Positions 32,966 to 33,743 of a stretch of 33,743 bases of DNA are shown in pieces (positions within the stretch are counted from its first letter, which is position 1; every line of letters begins with the position of its first letter). Under the pieces are notes generated by a model. The model saw only the letters and a list, made by a program, of their open reading frames with translations, had not been told where the DNA came from and made no database searches. Source of the DNA: PALSA-505 sp035308365 (lineage in GTDB: Bacteria > Actinomycetota > Actinomycetes > Streptosporangiales > Streptosporangiaceae); contig DATGGU010000007.1 of assembly GCA_035308365.1 (NCBI GenBank), positions 1-33,743 on the forward strand, written 5' to 3'. The position numbers and the translations under genes were made by a program.

Positions 32966-33318
32966 ACCTTCTGGTGGATGGGGCCGCCCCGGCTTATGCC
33001 GGTGAGGCGGGATGTTCAGGGCAAGCTGGACGTGCCCGAACGCAGCCGCGACACCATCCGCACCGGTCAGTTGCCCGGCGGCCTGAAGGATCCCGTCCTG
33101 ACGTTCCAGGATCCCGAACAGGACGGGGGACTCGGCCGGGCGGCGCCAGTAAAAGTGATGCCCGGTGTGACCCTCGGGCGGTGGTTCCCGGCGATCAGCC
33201 GGTCGGCCTCGGCGCTGGCCCGGTCCAGATCTGCCTGGCTGACCAGATCGGGCACCATCAGGTAGCCGCGCTCGGCGAACGACCTGAGCTGCTCGGCGGT
33301 CAGCGGAGCACAATTCAT
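32951..33318 (-). pseudogene. broken phytanoyl-CoA dioxygenase-type gene
   Basis: The minus-strand ATG at 33318 starts a PhyH-type N-terminus (LTAEQLRSFAERGYLMVPDL) that runs to about 33185. The family's next segment, HTGHHFYWRRPAESPVLFG then VQLALNIPPHRHKPGRPH, continues in a different minus frame to a stop at 32951, so a frameshift lies near 33175-33190. The reading ends just where the iron-binding H-x-D motif should be (GRPHPPEG in place of H-x-D), so the enzyme is also truncated. About 130 of the usual 250-300 codons remain. I call a decayed gene. Confidence 0.7.
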
Positions 33319-33466
33319 GGCTTTGACGGTAAGGGCCGGTCAGTCGGTCACGCACACCGTTTTCCGGGCAGAAGATCCACCGGACGGCACGGGGGCGGTG
33401 CTGTCCGGTGGACCGTAACTGCCGCTTGCCAGGAAGTCCGGTTCCTGACTGCCGGCCTCTGATCGG

Positions 33467-33743
33467 TTAGCTGACGTTGAGCGCGGTGTCGTCGATGACG
33501 AAGTCGGTGGTGCCGCCGTTGGTGTCGGTCTCGGTACCGGTGAACTTGACCGTCACCGTCTGCCCGGCATAGGCCGACACGTCATAGGAGTGCTGCTGGT
33601 AACCACTGGCCGCGTTCAGGTTGGAGAACGTCGCCAGCGTGGTCAGCACGGTCCCGCTGCCGTTCAGCAGTTGCACCTTCAGCGTGTCATCGGCATTGGC
33701 CGTGGTGTTCTCGGTGGTATCGACATGCAGCCAGAACGAAAGC
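33467..33743 (-). CDS. C-terminal beta-sandwich domain of a secreted protein, partial
   Basis: The visible 92 codons (FWLHVDTTENTTANADDTLK, then VQLLNGSGTVLTTLATFSNL, SYDVSAYAGQTVTVKFTG and TDFVIDDTALNVS) form a beta-rich module often seen at the end of secreted actinomycete proteases and other exoenzymes. It lacks cysteines and has many Thr/Asn residues. The gene's 5' part lies beyond the window's right edge, so the catalytic domain cannot be named. It stops at 33467. Confidence 0.8.
   Translation of the reverse strand, partial: LSFWLHVDTTENTTANADDTLKVQLLNGSGTVLTTLATFSNLNAASGYQQHSYDVSAYAGQTVTVKFTGTETDTNGGTTDFVIDDTALNVS

Overview
The window is GC-rich, uses many GTG starts and carries a WhiB-type regulator, two ClpP genes and a ClgR/PopR-type regulator, a YbaB-RecR-DUF5063 operon and an aspartokinase with an internal start. 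Together these point to a filamentous-type actinomycete (Actinomycetota); a Streptomyces/Streptosporangium-like relative is my guess, not something I can prove. Most of the window is ordinary chromosomal backbone in its first half and more accessory in its second.

Layout. 1-718: partial SPFH/stomatin-like gene (minus). 861-6105: two Get3/ArsA-like ATPases, a wblA/whiB4-type gene (minus) and a bifunctional class A penicillin-binding protein; this order matches the Mycobacterium Rv3679-Rv3682 neighbourhood as I remember it. 6236-7957: a DedA-family membrane protein, a 45-codon remnant of a VOC gene and a FlaR-like P-loop protein. 7958-8863: a gene-free, hairpin-rich repeat stretch, tRNA-Ser(GGA) and the small SRP RNA. 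8890-14903: dnaX, ybaB, recR, DUF5063, then aspartokinase and aspartate-semialdehyde dehydrogenase, i.e. DNA replication/repair followed by the entry to lysine/threonine/methionine and cell-wall diaminopimelate synthesis. 15073-20917: one large multi-pass membrane protein (minus) and two tandem paralogous multi-pass proteins (plus). 20880-23233: a class III CoA-transferase and an acyl-CoA dehydrogenase operon. 23377-23664: a 144-bp tandem repeat. 23686-25967: MarR regulator divergent from a thioredoxin-fold redox protein, a VOC protein and a FhuF-like ferric reductase.

The most interesting block is 26065-28573. It holds a ClpP with a full Ser-His-Asp triad, a co-transcribed ClpP-like partner in which the catalytic His position is Gly, and a convergent XRE-type PopR/ClgR-like regulator. 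That regulator ends in Leu-Ala-Ala and has long 19-residue and 18-residue tandem repeats between its DNA-binding domain and its tail. The upstream regions of the clpP pair and of the regulator share an 18-of-22-base motif, so I infer a feedback circuit: the regulator controls the proteolytic pair and itself, and is removed by a Clp protease through its C-terminal tail.

Downstream (28909-31377) a single-chain adenine-N6 methyltransferase with an S-subunit-like target-recognition region is followed by a Rex redox repressor and by a small overlapping ORF carrying a duplicated copy of the Rex C-terminal helix. The right end holds a VOC protein, a small secreted cysteine-rich protein with a strong inverted repeat before its start, a broken PhyH-type dioxygenase and the C-terminal beta-sandwich of a secreted protein running off the window. 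Several genes here contain short tandem duplications whose periods are multiples of three (30, 30, 54 and 57 bp).
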